From positions 372,001 through 436,000 of the forward strand of contig NZ_QHJE01000001.1 in the NCBI RefSeq assembly GCF_013626205.1: a stretch of DNA of 64,000 nt. Direction: 5' to 3'. The notes under the pieces are model-generated. The model saw only the letters and a program-made list of their open reading frames with translations, had not been told where the DNA came from and made no database searches. The position numbers and the translations under genes were made by a program. The DNA comes from Hyphomicrobium methylovorum (GTDB lineage Bacteria > Pseudomonadota > Alphaproteobacteria > Rhizobiales > Hyphomicrobiaceae). Of the stretch, positions 1 through 9,267 are shown piece after piece (position 1 is the stretch's first letter; the number at the start of each line of letters is the position of its first letter).

Positions 1-2
1 CC

Positions 3-737
3 CAGGCGAACGACTGCGTGTTTCTTTGTCTGCAGTTGGTAGGAAGCGCGCGGTTCAGTCAGTACGGCCGGGATGTCTCCCTTTCCGATGGTGATCTTGC
101 GCTCGTCGATAATGGCTTGCAGGCCAACATGACCAGCTCGCTCAACTCCCATAAGCTTCTGCTTGAGCTGGGTCGTAGAGATTGCGAAGCCCGCCTCGGG
201 AAAATTCAGCAATCGGCCGCGCGTCGGATTGATGGCTCTCGTGGCCTTGGAAAGCTTCTTTCTACTTTCGTACAAGGTCTGCGCGGACAATCCTCGCAGT
301 TGAGTTCCGGCGCTCAGGCGCAGATCTCGCTGCAGGTGATTGATCTCGTCGCCGTCGCTTTGTCGGAAGGCGAAAGTGCTGGCCCGGTGCAATCGTCCGG
401 GCGGCTTGCTTCCCTGCTTCGGCTCAAGTCCGTAGTCGATGCCAACCTTTCGAACAGCAACGTGACGTGCGAGGATCTTGCGAACGCCGCTGGCATTTCG
501 GTGCGCTACGCCAACCAGCTTCTTGACGCTGAAGATACGTCGCTTCGGCGGTTGCTGTTCAGCAGGCGGATTGCGAAGTGCCAGGCGACACTGGCTGACA
601 AGACGCAAGCGCATCGGCAAATCAGCGACATCGCTTACTCCTGGGGTTTCGACGATCCTTCGCACTTCGGCCGGCTTTTCAAAGACGCTACGGGAATGAC
701 GCCACGTAGCTACCGTATGCAGGCGCGCCAGCCTTAG
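3..737 (+). CDS. AraC-family transcriptional regulator (5' truncated)
   Basis: The reading frame is open to the left edge, so the true start lies outside the window; the first in-frame start-like codon is GTG at 18. The visible N-terminal part (SARFSQYGRD, then LSDGDLALVDN) resembles the cupin-like sensing domain of AraC-type activators (AraC_binding_2 kind). The last ~100 residues form the double helix-turn-helix, including ISDIAYSWGFDDPSHFGRLF and the usual ending TPRSYR. It is a DNA-binding regulator. Its target is not visible, because the next gene is 190 bp away and unrelated in type. Confidence 0.88.
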   Translation, partial: QANDCVFLCLQLVGSARFSQYGRDVSLSDGDLALVDNGLQANMTSSLNSHKLLLELGRRDCEARLGKIQQSAARRIDGSRGLGKLLSTFVQGLRGQSSQLSSGAQAQISLQVIDLVAVALSEGESAGPVQSSGRLASLLRLKSVVDANLSNSNVTCEDLANAAGISVRYANQLLDAEDTSLRRLLFSRRIAKCQATLADKTQAHRQISDIAYSWGFDDPSHFGRLFKDATGMTPRSYRMQARQP

Positions 738-928
738 AGCCCCATTCCGCCCTCCCAACATCTTGGTAATGCTCGCGGAACTCCCGGCATTCGAAGTTCG
801 TTATCCTCGGGCCTCGCTCAAAATGGGCGGCCTGAACGGCTTTCTGCCGCCCTAATCAAAACGTAACCCAGAGATGAGACACTAATCGCTGGCGCCGCGG
901 GGCCCGCCGGTACAGTTGGAGCTTGATC

Positions 929-2092
929 GTGAGCACCCGCCCAGAGTTGCTCATACGCCAGTTTAAGAGACGCGCCAAAGTGCTGCGGACTTCGGCGCTG
1001 GCATTTCGCGCGCGGGCGCAAACATCCGCGAACAAATTTCGCATCGTGGCGCTGGAGCGCGCGTCACGCTTCGCAATCAAGACATCGGACAGGTTATCGC
1101 GAGCGGTATTCATCGGACTGATTGCATTGGCATGCTCACTGCCGTTCGCGATCAAGCGCGAGACGCTCATTGCATCCGCGCCGCCCTCCGAAACGCTAAA
1201 GACGCGTTCGGCCGTTCCGCAGGCCGTTTCCAGCACGTCGCCGAAGCCGACTGCCGCACGCGAAGAAGAGCCCCCTTCTCTCTCGGAAACGAAGCCGGCG
1301 ATGGCGCTGCCGGACCCCAAAGAGGAGAAGCCAGTGCCGCCCTCCGAGCAGCAAGCGCCGCCTTGGAGCGATAGAGAAATCGCGGCGGCAAAGAGCGAGT
1401 GCGACCGTCTTCTTGAAAAGGTTACCTACGTTGCGGAGGAGCTTCCTCCTGCGCGAGAAGGCATATGTGGTGCGCCGGCTCCTCGGCTCTTGAGAAGCCT
1501 TGGACCAGACAAGACAAAGATCGATCCTCCTGCCACGCTGTCGTGTCCGATGATTGCGGCTATGAACACCTGGGTCAGCGAAAAACTTCAAACGGCGGCG
1601 AAGGAGAACTTTAACTCGCCCGTCGTTCGCATCATCGCCGGATCATATTCGTGCCGGAACCGGTATGGGCTTGCGCGTGCGCCGATCAGCGAGCACGCGC
1701 TGATGAACGCAATCGACATTTCGGCGTTCGTGCTCGCCAACGGCAAAGTCATTCGCGTGTCGAAGGGCTGGAAGCCACCGCACGAGCCGGAGAAGAATAC
1801 CGCAGACACAGAGGAACAAGACGCGAAAACCGATAAGGCAAAAGCTATGCGGTCGGCGGCGGCGAAGCTTGGCGGCGGCGCGACCGCTGCCGCGTCCGTC
1901 GTCGTCAAAGTGAAGGTGACGGTGCCGAAGCGCGATAAGCAGCAGGAAGCGTCATCTGCTTTTCTGCATCAGGCCCATAGCGATGCCTGCTCGTTGTTTG
2001 GCACGGTGCTTGGGCCCGAAGCGAACGAGGCTCACCGCGATCATTTCCATCTCGATATGAAAGCCCGGCGCTTCCGCTCTATCTGTCATTAG
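929..2092 (+). CDS. Extensin-like family protein, membrane-anchored
   Basis: The C-terminal half matches the bacterial extensin-like domain. It has scattered Cys (LSCPM, YSCRN, DACSLFG) and the histidine motifs SEHALMNAIDIS and HRDHFHLD, which resemble the zinc-binding motifs of MepA/VanY-type peptidoglycan peptidases. A hydrophobic stretch at residues ~58-74 followed by a Pro/Glu-rich linker suggests a signal anchor with the domain in the periplasm. I chose GTG 929 because GGAG at 918-921 sits 7 bp upstream; the in-frame TTG at 923 is too close to it. A cell-wall role is inferred; the exact reaction is unknown. Confidence 0.85.
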   Translation: MSTRPELLIRQFKRRAKVLRTSALAFRARAQTSANKFRIVALERASRFAIKTSDRLSRAVFIGLIALACSLPFAIKRETLIASAPPSETLKTRSAVPQAVSSTSPKPTAAREEEPPSLSETKPAMALPDPKEEKPVPPSEQQAPPWSDREIAAAKSECDRLLEKVTYVAEELPPAREGICGAPAPRLLRSLGPDKTKIDPPATLSCPMIAAMNTWVSEKLQTAAKENFNSPVVRIIAGSYSCRNRYGLARAPISEHALMNAIDISAFVLANGKVIRVSKGWKPPHEPEKNTADTEEQDAKTDKAKAMRSAAAKLGGGATAAASVVVKVKVTVPKRDKQQEASSAFLHQAHSDACSLFGTVLGPEANEAHRDHFHLDMKARRFRSICH

Positions 2093-2121
2093 AACAGCAG
2101 AACGGCGTTTCAGCGTCCGGT

Positions 2122-4593
2122 TTAGTCAGCCTGCTCAGAGACCGTGAATGGCTTCGGAGGTTCTCCGGCGCGCATTAAATTCGCCATCGTTTCGAATGCG
2201 CTTTCGAGGTTCCGAGTGTAGCGCGCGGTATCATACAGCGGCGCTGTTTCTCGCGCAGCAGACAAGCGCTCGCGAATGCCCGTGAGCATCTCTGGATTTT
2301 GCGCCAAGGCTAACGCCATCGCGCTGTAATCTTTCAGGTTCGCCGTCACAAGTTCCGGCAAGCCCATCACCCGCAGCAGGCTTCCGGCGACGCGGCCAGA
2401 GAACGTCTCGCCCGTAATCGTCAGCACAGGCAGCCCCGCCCAGAGCGCGTCACTCGTCGTCGTATGCGCGTTGCACGGCACGACGTCGAGGAACAGATCC
2501 GCCAAGCGGTGCCGCGCCAAGTGCTCCGCGGTCGGGAGGCGTTTTGCGAAAACCAATCGCGATGGGTCGACGCCGCGGCGGGATGCTTCCCGCCGAAGGT
2601 TCTCATGGCAACTGTCTGTCGGAACGAGGAGCCACAGAACCGAACCCGGAACGCTTTTGAGCAGCGTCATCCAGATGTCGAACATCGTGGGGTTGAGTTT
2701 GTAGCTATTGTTGAATGAGCAGAACACGAATGCGCCATCCGGCAGGCCAAAATCGGCGCGCGTCATGGGCGTTTCGGCGATCTCGCGACGGCGGTCGTTC
2801 GGCTGATAGCAGTTCGGCAGGTGCACGATGCGCTCGGAATAACCATCCTGATGCGCCATCGGCGCTACCGTTTCATCAGCCAGAATGTAATCGATGAAGT
2901 CTGCTCCCATCGTGGCCGGATAGCCGAGATAGTTGACCTGCAGGGGCGCCGGTCGATAGGCGAGGATTTCCGTTCGCGCGTCGCGGGTATAGCCCTTCAG
3001 GTCGATCAGGATGTCGACGCCGTCGCCATGGATTGCGCGGGCGGCGCTTCGGTCCGTCAGACCGTGAATGGGGACATGCTTATCGAAGGCTGCAAGTGTC
3101 CGCCGACGCAATGCGCTACCGTCTTCATTGCTGTAGCAATAGGCTATGTTCTCGAAGCGGGTGCGATCGAGGCTTTCCAAAACCTCGACGAGAAGCATTG
3201 CAGTTGCGTGCTCGAAGAAATCGGACGACAGCCAGCCGATGCGCAACGGACGCCCGCCCGCGCCGAGGGTGTTGCTGTAGTCAGAAAACCGAACCGCGTC
3301 GGGAACCGCGAACAGCTTACTGTATCGCCGTGCGGCTTCGAGTTGATCGGCCCGGCTTGCGGCGCCCGCTATGAGCTGAAATGGCGCAATGGCCGCCGAT
3401 CCTGCACGGAACAGGCTGAGACTTGCGCGCTCGTCGGCGTCCAGGCCGTCCCAATCGCATAGCGTGCGACGCAGGTTGATGAGTTCGAAGCGATTGCCAA
3501 CCGAATTGGGTGCGAGCTCGACCGATTTTGCGAATGCCGCGCGGGATTCGTCGTAACGGGAGCGGACCTTCAGCGTCACCGCGAGATTGTAGTGTGCCGT
3601 TGCCGAAGCCGGATCAAGCGAGATGGCATGTTCGAGCGCCTGGATCGCGCCATCATGCAAATTCATTGAACGCAGAAGGTTGCCGACGTTCGTGTAGGCG
3701 TCGGCGCGATTGGGGTCTATTGCGAGCCCAGCCTGATAGCTCGCAAGCGCCTCTTCGCGCCGCCCCAACGCTTCGAAGGCCAACGCCATGTTGAACAGCG
3801 GTTCCGGGCTCGATGGATCGGCGAAGCTCGCGCGACCATAGACTTCGATTGCTTCCTCGTGACGAAACGCAACGCGCAGGGTCGTGCCGAGATCGTTGAG
3901 GGCGCTTGCGAGATCGGCTGCACTGGTCGAGTCGGCGGCCAAACTGCTTTCGGCATCTTCGATCGATCCCGTCATCGCCAGGATGCGGCGCTCAAGCTTC
4001 TTGGCTTCTGCGTTTGCGGGATCGGCCGCGAGAGCGCGACGGCAATAGGTCATCGCCGCTTCGACGTTGCCGGCCTGAAGCATCAAAGCGCTCAGGCGAA
4101 TGAGCACCACTGGTTGATCTGGCTTGAGGCGAAGCGCCGTTAGATAGGCCTCCGTCGCTTCGGCGCTGTTCTCAGCATTTTTGAGCAGATTGCCGAGGAC
4201 GGCGTAAGCTTCGGAATTCTTCGGCTGCAACGCGAGCGAGCGCTTGCATGCGGCGATCGCATCGTTTGAGCGACGCAGCTCTCCGAGAATTACCGCGAGA
4301 TTGAGCCACGCTTCGTGATAGCTCGGATCTGCGTCGACGCTCTGGCGAATGTAATCGATAGCCTGATCGGGCGCGGAGAGCTGGTAAGCGATAAGGCCAA
4401 GGTGGTGAAGGCTCGGCGGATGCCTTGGCGATAATTCCAGCACGCGGCGGTGTGCAATCGCAGACCGGTGCCAGTCGCCAGCCCGCAGATACTCGACGGC
4501 CGCGCGGAAGTCCGCCGCGGCTGCGGAGTTCGTGTTGGACTTTCCTGTCGTTCGACTTTGAGCCTGAGCCCGCCGCCGCGCATTGCGATTCAT
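2122..4593 (-). CDS. TPR protein with SPINDLY/OGT-type glycosyltransferase domain (GT41)
   Basis: This 823-residue protein has about nine TPR units over residues ~25-375 and a C-terminal O-GlcNAc-transferase-like domain from ~400 to 810. Catalytic-domain landmarks are RIGWLSSDFFEH (His ~462, matching the conserved OGT active-site His), FCSFNNSYKLNP (Lys ~632, matching the UDP-binding Lys) and CNAHTTTSDALWAGLPVL with GETFSGRVA. No signal peptide is visible, so it is probably cytosolic. It likely glycosylates proteins using a nucleotide sugar; donor and targets cannot be read from sequence. It stands alone, convergent with the extensin-like gene and separated by a hairpin from the pump genes. 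Confidence 0.9.
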   Translation of the reverse strand: MNRNARRRAQAQSRTTGKSNTNSAAAADFRAAVEYLRAGDWHRSAIAHRRVLELSPRHPPSLHHLGLIAYQLSAPDQAIDYIRQSVDADPSYHEAWLNLAVILGELRRSNDAIAACKRSLALQPKNSEAYAVLGNLLKNAENSAEATEAYLTALRLKPDQPVVLIRLSALMLQAGNVEAAMTYCRRALAADPANAEAKKLERRILAMTGSIEDAESSLAADSTSAADLASALNDLGTTLRVAFRHEEAIEVYGRASFADPSSPEPLFNMALAFEALGRREEALASYQAGLAIDPNRADAYTNVGNLLRSMNLHDGAIQALEHAISLDPASATAHYNLAVTLKVRSRYDESRAAFAKSVELAPNSVGNRFELINLRRTLCDWDGLDADERASLSLFRAGSAAIAPFQLIAGAASRADQLEAARRYSKLFAVPDAVRFSDYSNTLGAGGRPLRIGWLSSDFFEHATAMLLVEVLESLDRTRFENIAYCYSNEDGSALRRRTLAAFDKHVPIHGLTDRSAARAIHGDGVDILIDLKGYTRDARTEILAYRPAPLQVNYLGYPATMGADFIDYILADETVAPMAHQDGYSERIVHLPNCYQPNDRRREIAETPMTRADFGLPDGAFVFCSFNNSYKLNPTMFDIWMTLLKSVPGSVLWLLVPTDSCHENLRREASRRGVDPSRLVFAKRLPTAEHLARHRLADLFLDVVPCNAHTTTSDALWAGLPVLTITGETFSGRVAGSLLRVMGLPELVTANLKDYSAMALALAQNPEMLTGIRERLSAARETAPLYDTARYTRNLESAFETMANLMRAGEPPKPFTVSEQAD

Positions 4594-4665
4594 CTGCCAC
4601 TCGTCGATCTGCTGGCTGGCATGATCTAACGAGACATGACTCGCGCAACGTGTGCGGAGCTTGCG

Positions 4666-4687
4666 GCGCCGGGAGTTTTCCCGGCGC
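4666..4687 (-). terminator. Strong hairpin between efflux pump and glycosyltransferase genes
   Basis: GCGCCGGGA at 4666-4674 and TCCCGGCGC at 4679-4687 form a perfect 9-bp stem with a 4-nt loop, just downstream of the RND permease stop. There is no clean U-tract on the minus strand, so termination is inferred from stem strength and position. Confidence 0.5.
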
Positions 4688-4702
4688 GCTGCATTTTCCT
4701 AG

Positions 4703-7700
4703 TTATTCGCCCGGTTGGGGCGCGTGCTCCCCTGCCGTCGCGCGGCGGCGGCGAAGGCCCGAGAGCCAACGGCAAAGCACGTAAAAGACCGGCGTGAAGA
4801 TCAGGCCGAAGAACGTGACGCCGATCATTCCCGAGAACACGGCGGTGCCGAGCGCCTGACGCAACTCGGCGCCTGCGCCGACGGCCCAGACCAGCGGAAC
4901 CACACCAAGAATGAACGCCAGCGACGTCATCAGAATTGGCCGCATGCGAAGGCGTGCCGCTTCCGTCGCTGCTGCGAAGCGATCGCGACCCTGCTTCTCC
5001 AGCTGCTCCGCGAACTCGACGATGAGAATCGCGTTCTTGGCCGCCAAGCCTATGAGGACGATAAAGCCGACCTGCGTGAGGATGTTGTTGTCCATCCCTC
5101 GCAAGATGACGCCGGTAATCGAGGCGATGAGACTCATCGGCACGATCAGAATGACGGCCAGCGGCAATGTCAGACTTTCGAACTGGGCCGCAAGCACCAG
5201 GAACACGAACATCACACCCAGCGCGAACGCGAAGGCGGCCGTGTTGCCTGCCCGGATCTGCTGAAATGCAAGGTCGGTCCACTCGTAGGAGAAGCCCGGC
5301 GGCAAGGTTTCGGCGGCCATTTTCTGCATGATCTCGATCGCTTGCCCTTGCGAGAAGCCCGGCGCGGCGGAGCCATCGAGTTCAGCCGCCGGATACAGGT
5401 TGTAGCGCGGAACGCGCGACGGACCTGAGATGTCGCTCACCGTCGTGAACGAACCGAGCGGAACAGCCTCGCCCTTGTTGTTGCGAACGCGGATGTTCAA
5501 CGCATCCTTGCTCGTCAGGCGGTACTCGCTATCGGCTTGCGCAGTGACGCGGAACGTGCGGCCGAGAATGTTGAAGTCGTTGACGTAGGCCGAGCCGAGA
5601 TACGTCTGCAGGGCCGAGAACACGTCAGCGACGTTGATGCCGAGCATCTGGGCTTTGACGCGATCGATGTCGAGATAGAGCTGTGGCGTTGCCGTTTCGA
5701 ACAGCGAGAAGACCTGCTGGACGCCTTGCGTTTGAGCGGCCTTACCCATCATGGCATTGACCGCGCCCTGCAGCGCTGCTGACCCAGCTCCGGAGCGGTC
5801 TTCGACCATCATACGAAAACCGCCAGCGCTGCCCAAGCCGCGCACAGGAGGTGGCGAGACGACGAGAACGGTGCCTTCCTGGATCTCGGAGAACTTCTTG
5901 AACAGCGTGGCCTTGATAGCCTGTGCTGAAAGCTCCGGCGTTTTTCGTTCCTCGAATGGCTTCAGCGTGACGAACACCGCACCGGCGTTCGACGCATTCA
6001 CTCGGGTCGCGCCGGAGAAGCCGGTAAAGCTCACGGCATGGGCGACGCCCGGTGTTGCGAGCGCGAGTTCCGAAACGCGCCGGTTCACTTCGTCCGTGCG
6101 TGCAAGCGATGCCGCGGGCGGCATCTGAATGACGGTGATCAGGTAGCCGCCATCCTGATCGGGAATGAAGCCGACCGGCGTCTTGCGGAACTCGTTCAGG
6201 CCGAATGCAATCAATCCGATATAGATGACGAGCATTACGCCTGCGAAGCGCACGATGCGTCCGATGAACCAACCGTAGCCGGACGAGAGCTTATCGAAGC
6301 TCCAGTTGAACATGCGGAAGAACGCGTGGATCGGCCACATGTACCAGCTCGTGCTGTGTCCGGCGGAATGCGGCTTCAGCAGCAATGCGCAGAGAGCTGG
6401 TGACAGCGTGAGCGATACGATGAGCGAGATGATCGTGGCGCCGGCGATCGTCAGTGCGAACTGCTGATAGAAGCGGCCGGAGATGCCGGTGATGAATGCG
6501 GACGGCACGAACACCGCCGTCAACACGAGCGCGATCGCGATCAGCGCGGTGCCGACTTCTTCCATCGTCCGGTACGAGGCTTCGCGCGGACTGAGCCCGT
6601 TGGCGATGTTACGTTCGACGTTTTCGACCACGACGATCGCATCGTCCACCACGATGCCGATCGCGAGAACAAGCCCGAACAGCGACAGGTTGTTCAACGA
6701 GAAGCCGAACGCTGCCATTAGGAAGAACGTGCCGATGAGCGAGATCGGAATCGCAACGATGGGAATGATCGCGGCGCGCCATGTCTGCAAGAATAGCACG
6801 ACGACGAGCACGACCAGAACGATGGCTTCCAGGATCGTGTGAATAACGGCGTTGACGGACTCCTGGATGTAGTCTGTCGGGTTGTAGACGATCGTATATT
6901 CGACGCCCGGCGGAAATCTCTTGGAGATCTCCGTCATTGCGTCCTTGATCTTCTTGGCCGTCTCGATGGCGTTCGTACCCGGCAACTGGAAGATGCCGAG
7001 GCCTACAGCAGCCGTTTTATCGAGATACGAATTGGTGCCGTAGTCGAGGGCCGCAAGCTCCACCCGCGCGATATCCTTCACGCGGACGATTGCGTTCTCC
7101 GTTTGCTTGACGACGATTTCGCCGAAGGCATTGGGATCGGCGAGACGTCCTAGCGTCTGGACCGTGATCTGGAACGCACCCGGATTCGGCAGCGGCGGCT
7201 GATTCAAAACACCGGCGGCGACTTGAACGTTCTGGCGTTGGAGCGCCGTCACGACGTCGCTTGCGGTCAGCGAGAGTGATTGCAAGCGGTCAGGGTCTAG
7301 CCAGACGCGCATGGAATAATCGCGTCCGCCAAAGACGTTGATTGAACCCACGCCTTCGATACGAGACAGGGTATCAACGACGTTGACGCTGGCCCAGTTC
7401 GATATGAACAGCGTATCGCGAGAGTTGTCCGGCGAGAGAAGATGCACGACCATCATCAGGTCGGGCGACGCCTTCGCGACCGTTACGCCGATATTGCGCA
7501 CGTCGGCCGGCAATCGCGGAGTTGCGATTGCGACGCGGTTTTGAACCTGCACCTGCGCGATATCGAGATTGGTGCCGAGGTCGAACGTGACGGAGATCGA
7601 GAAGCGGCCGTCATTCGTCGAGTTCGACGACACGAACAGCATATGCTCGACGCCGTTGATCTGCTGCTCGAGCGGAGACGCAACGGTTGCCGCGACGACT

Positions 7701-7870
7701 TCCGCGCTTGCGCCCGGATACTGGCCCGTGACGTTGATTACTGGCGGCGCGATTTCAGGGTATTGCGCGATCGGCAACCGCAGCACCGAGACCGCGCCGA
7801 GGATTATCAGCACGATCGAGATGACTGCGGCAAAGATCGGCCGGTCGATGAAAAAGTGCGAGATGCGCAT
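4703..7870 (-). CDS. RND efflux transporter permease, HAE1 (AcrB-like) family
   Basis: At 1055 residues this is the usual length of AcrB/MexB-type inner-membrane pumps. It begins with the typical MRISHFFIDRPIFA, has two large periplasmic loops and 12 predicted membrane segments. The proton-relay motif VVDDAIVVVENVERN contains the Asp-Asp pair near residues 407-408. It would export hydrophobic or amphiphilic compounds using the proton gradient. It lies 14 bp downstream of the periplasmic adaptor gene, so the two form one operon. No TolC-type outer-membrane gene is present, so the channel must be encoded elsewhere. Substrates are unknown. Confidence 0.97.
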   Translation of the reverse strand: MRISHFFIDRPIFAAVISIVLIILGAVSVLRLPIAQYPEIAPPVINVTGQYPGASAEVVAATVASPLEQQINGVEHMLFVSSNSTNDGRFSISVTFDLGTNLDIAQVQVQNRVAIATPRLPADVRNIGVTVAKASPDLMMVVHLLSPDNSRDTLFISNWASVNVVDTLSRIEGVGSINVFGGRDYSMRVWLDPDRLQSLSLTASDVVTALQRQNVQVAAGVLNQPPLPNPGAFQITVQTLGRLADPNAFGEIVVKQTENAIVRVKDIARVELAALDYGTNSYLDKTAAVGLGIFQLPGTNAIETAKKIKDAMTEISKRFPPGVEYTIVYNPTDYIQESVNAVIHTILEAIVLVVLVVVLFLQTWRAAIIPIVAIPISLIGTFFLMAAFGFSLNNLSLFGLVLAIGIVVDDAIVVVENVERNIANGLSPREASYRTMEEVGTALIAIALVLTAVFVPSAFITGISGRFYQQFALTIAGATIISLIVSLTLSPALCALLLKPHSAGHSTSWYMWPIHAFFRMFNWSFDKLSSGYGWFIGRIVRFAGVMLVIYIGLIAFGLNEFRKTPVGFIPDQDGGYLITVIQMPPAASLARTDEVNRRVSELALATPGVAHAVSFTGFSGATRVNASNAGAVFVTLKPFEERKTPELSAQAIKATLFKKFSEIQEGTVLVVSPPPVRGLGSAGGFRMMVEDRSGAGSAALQGAVNAMMGKAAQTQGVQQVFSLFETATPQLYLDIDRVKAQMLGINVADVFSALQTYLGSAYVNDFNILGRTFRVTAQADSEYRLTSKDALNIRVRNNKGEAVPLGSFTTVSDISGPSRVPRYNLYPAAELDGSAAPGFSQGQAIEIMQKMAAETLPPGFSYEWTDLAFQQIRAGNTAAFAFALGVMFVFLVLAAQFESLTLPLAVILIVPMSLIASITGVILRGMDNNILTQVGFIVLIGLAAKNAILIVEFAEQLEKQGRDRFAAATEAARLRMRPILMTSLAFILGVVPLVWAVGAGAELRQALGTAVFSGMIGVTFFGLIFTPVFYVLCRWLSGLRRRRATAGEHAPQPGE

Positions 7871-7884
7871 TTAAGATTCGCCGA

Positions 7885-9072
7885 TCAGTTGGTGCGGACC
7901 GTCTGGTCTTTGGCGGTCGTCGCCTCGGCGGAAGCCTGCTGGGGCGCAACTTTCGCTCCCGGCTTCACACGCATCAGGCCGTTGACGATGACGGTGTCAT
8001 TGGGATCAAGACCGGCGGTAATGACGCGAAGGCCATCAACGGTCGGTCCAAGCGTGACGTACTTCGGCGTCGCGACGTTATCGTCGCCAACAGCGTAGAC
8101 GAACTTGCGAACCTGCTCTGTGCCGATGGCGGCGTCGGGCACGAGAAGTGCCTGCGCGGGAGCCGAGGCGCTGATCCGAATGCGGCCAAACATGCCCGGC
8201 GTGAACTTGCCGGTGGGGTTGCTGAATTCAGCGCGGGCACGGATCGTTCCGGTCGAACGATCGATTACGTTGTCGACGAAATCAATTCGTCCTTCGTGCG
8301 CGAAGTCGTTCTCATCGATCAGCTTCAGCTTTGTCGGAATCGACATACCGCGGTCCACACTGTTTGCGGAACCGGCAGACGCGGCACGCAGATAGCGGAG
8401 ATAAGAGGCCTCATCCATCGTGAACTCGAAGCGGATGGGATCGACGGAAACGATTGTCGCGAGCAGCGTCGTGGAGCCAGCGCTGCCGCCAGTCACCAGA
8501 TTGCCGATGGACACACGCCGATCACCGATGCGGCCGGAGACAGGCGCGGTCAGCTCTGTGAACTGGAGGTCAAGATCTGCCTGTTCGGTCGCAGCCTTTT
8601 GCGCCGTCACGTTGGCTTCGGCCACGCGCTTACTCTGCACGCGCTGATCGAGCGTTTGCTGCGTAATGGTCGTGCCGCGCACGAGGCTTTCGCCGCGTTT
8701 CAAGTCGGCTTCTGCGAACGCCAGATTGGCTTCCGCCTGCTCGACTGCGGCATTCGCCTGATTGAGTGACGCCTGGAACGGACGGCGATCAATCGTGAAC
8801 AGCGGGTCACCCGCCTTCACCATCTGACCGTCCTTGAAGCGGATTTTATCCAGGTAGCCAGAAACACGAGCGCGCACTTCAACGAAATCGACCGCAACGA
8901 ATCGGCCGACGTATTCGTCGTAGTCAGACACAAGCTTCTTTACGGGCTTGGCAACGGTAACGGCCGGAGCGGGGGGAGCGGCGGCCGTTTGTGCGTTCGA
9001 TTTATCCTCACTGCAGGCCGAGAGGCCCAGTAGCAGCAAGATCAATGACGCAGCTAATGGAACTCGTCTCAC
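7885..9072 (-). CDS. RND efflux periplasmic adaptor (membrane fusion protein)
   Basis: The 395-residue AcrA-like lipoprotein has a hydrophobic N-terminus ending in the lipobox LSAC, with Cys20 as acylation site. A barrel-sandwich/lipoyl half (VRARVSGYLDKIRFKDGQ) flanks a helical hairpin of Ala/Glu-rich coiled coil (residues ~100-160), and the second half is TAPVSGRIGDRRVSIGNLV. The start is GTG at 9072 with GGAGA about 10 bp upstream. It is first in the operon with the AcrB-like permease and divergent from a TetR gene that probably represses it. Confidence 0.95.
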   Translation of the reverse strand: MRRVPLAASLILLLLGLSACSEDKSNAQTAAAPPAPAVTVAKPVKKLVSDYDEYVGRFVAVDFVEVRARVSGYLDKIRFKDGQMVKAGDPLFTIDRRPFQASLNQANAAVEQAEANLAFAEADLKRGESLVRGTTITQQTLDQRVQSKRVAEANVTAQKAATEQADLDLQFTELTAPVSGRIGDRRVSIGNLVTGGSAGSTTLLATIVSVDPIRFEFTMDEASYLRYLRAASAGSANSVDRGMSIPTKLKLIDENDFAHEGRIDFVDNVIDRSTGTIRARAEFSNPTGKFTPGMFGRIRISASAPAQALLVPDAAIGTEQVRKFVYAVGDDNVATPKYVTLGPTVDGLRVITAGLDPNDTVIVNGLMRVKPGAKVAPQQASAEATTAKDQTVRTN

Positions 9073-9148
9073 GGTCTACAATATCTCCGTCTTGCGCCGT
9101 ATCGCGTAACGTTATTCGCAATTGGCCGTATAAGGATTATTCTATTCG

Positions 9149-9162
9149 TGCACGGGGGTGCA
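9149..9162. promoter_or_regulatory. Short inverted repeat in the pump/tetR divergent region
   Basis: TGCAC (9149-9153), four G, then GTGCA (9158-9162) form a perfect 5-bp inverted repeat between the adaptor start (9072) and the TetR operators (9215 onward). It may be a secondary regulator site; this is weak evidence. Confidence 0.25.
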
Positions 9163-9214
9163 TAAGCGAAGCTGCAAAAACACGAATGACAAATCTCAGG
9201 CAATCGTGCTATTG

Positions 9215-9251
9215 GGTACCGATCGGTACCACCTAGTTACCGACCGGTAAC
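9215..9251. promoter_or_regulatory. Tandem palindromic TetR-type operators
   Basis: GGTACCGATCGGTACC at 9215-9230 is a perfect 16-bp palindrome. GTTACCGACCGGTAAC at 9236-9251 is a related palindrome with one mismatched central pair. The shared half-site is G(G/T)TACCG. Centres are 21 bp apart, two helical turns, suiting two dimers on one DNA face. The pair ends 16 bp before the tetR start and 143 bp before the adaptor start; a weak promoter-like ATGACA-N18-TATTGG lies directly upstream (9186-9215). Autoregulation of tetR with control of the pump is the likely function. Confidence 0.8.
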
Positions 9252-9267
9252 TTTCTCGTCAAGGACC

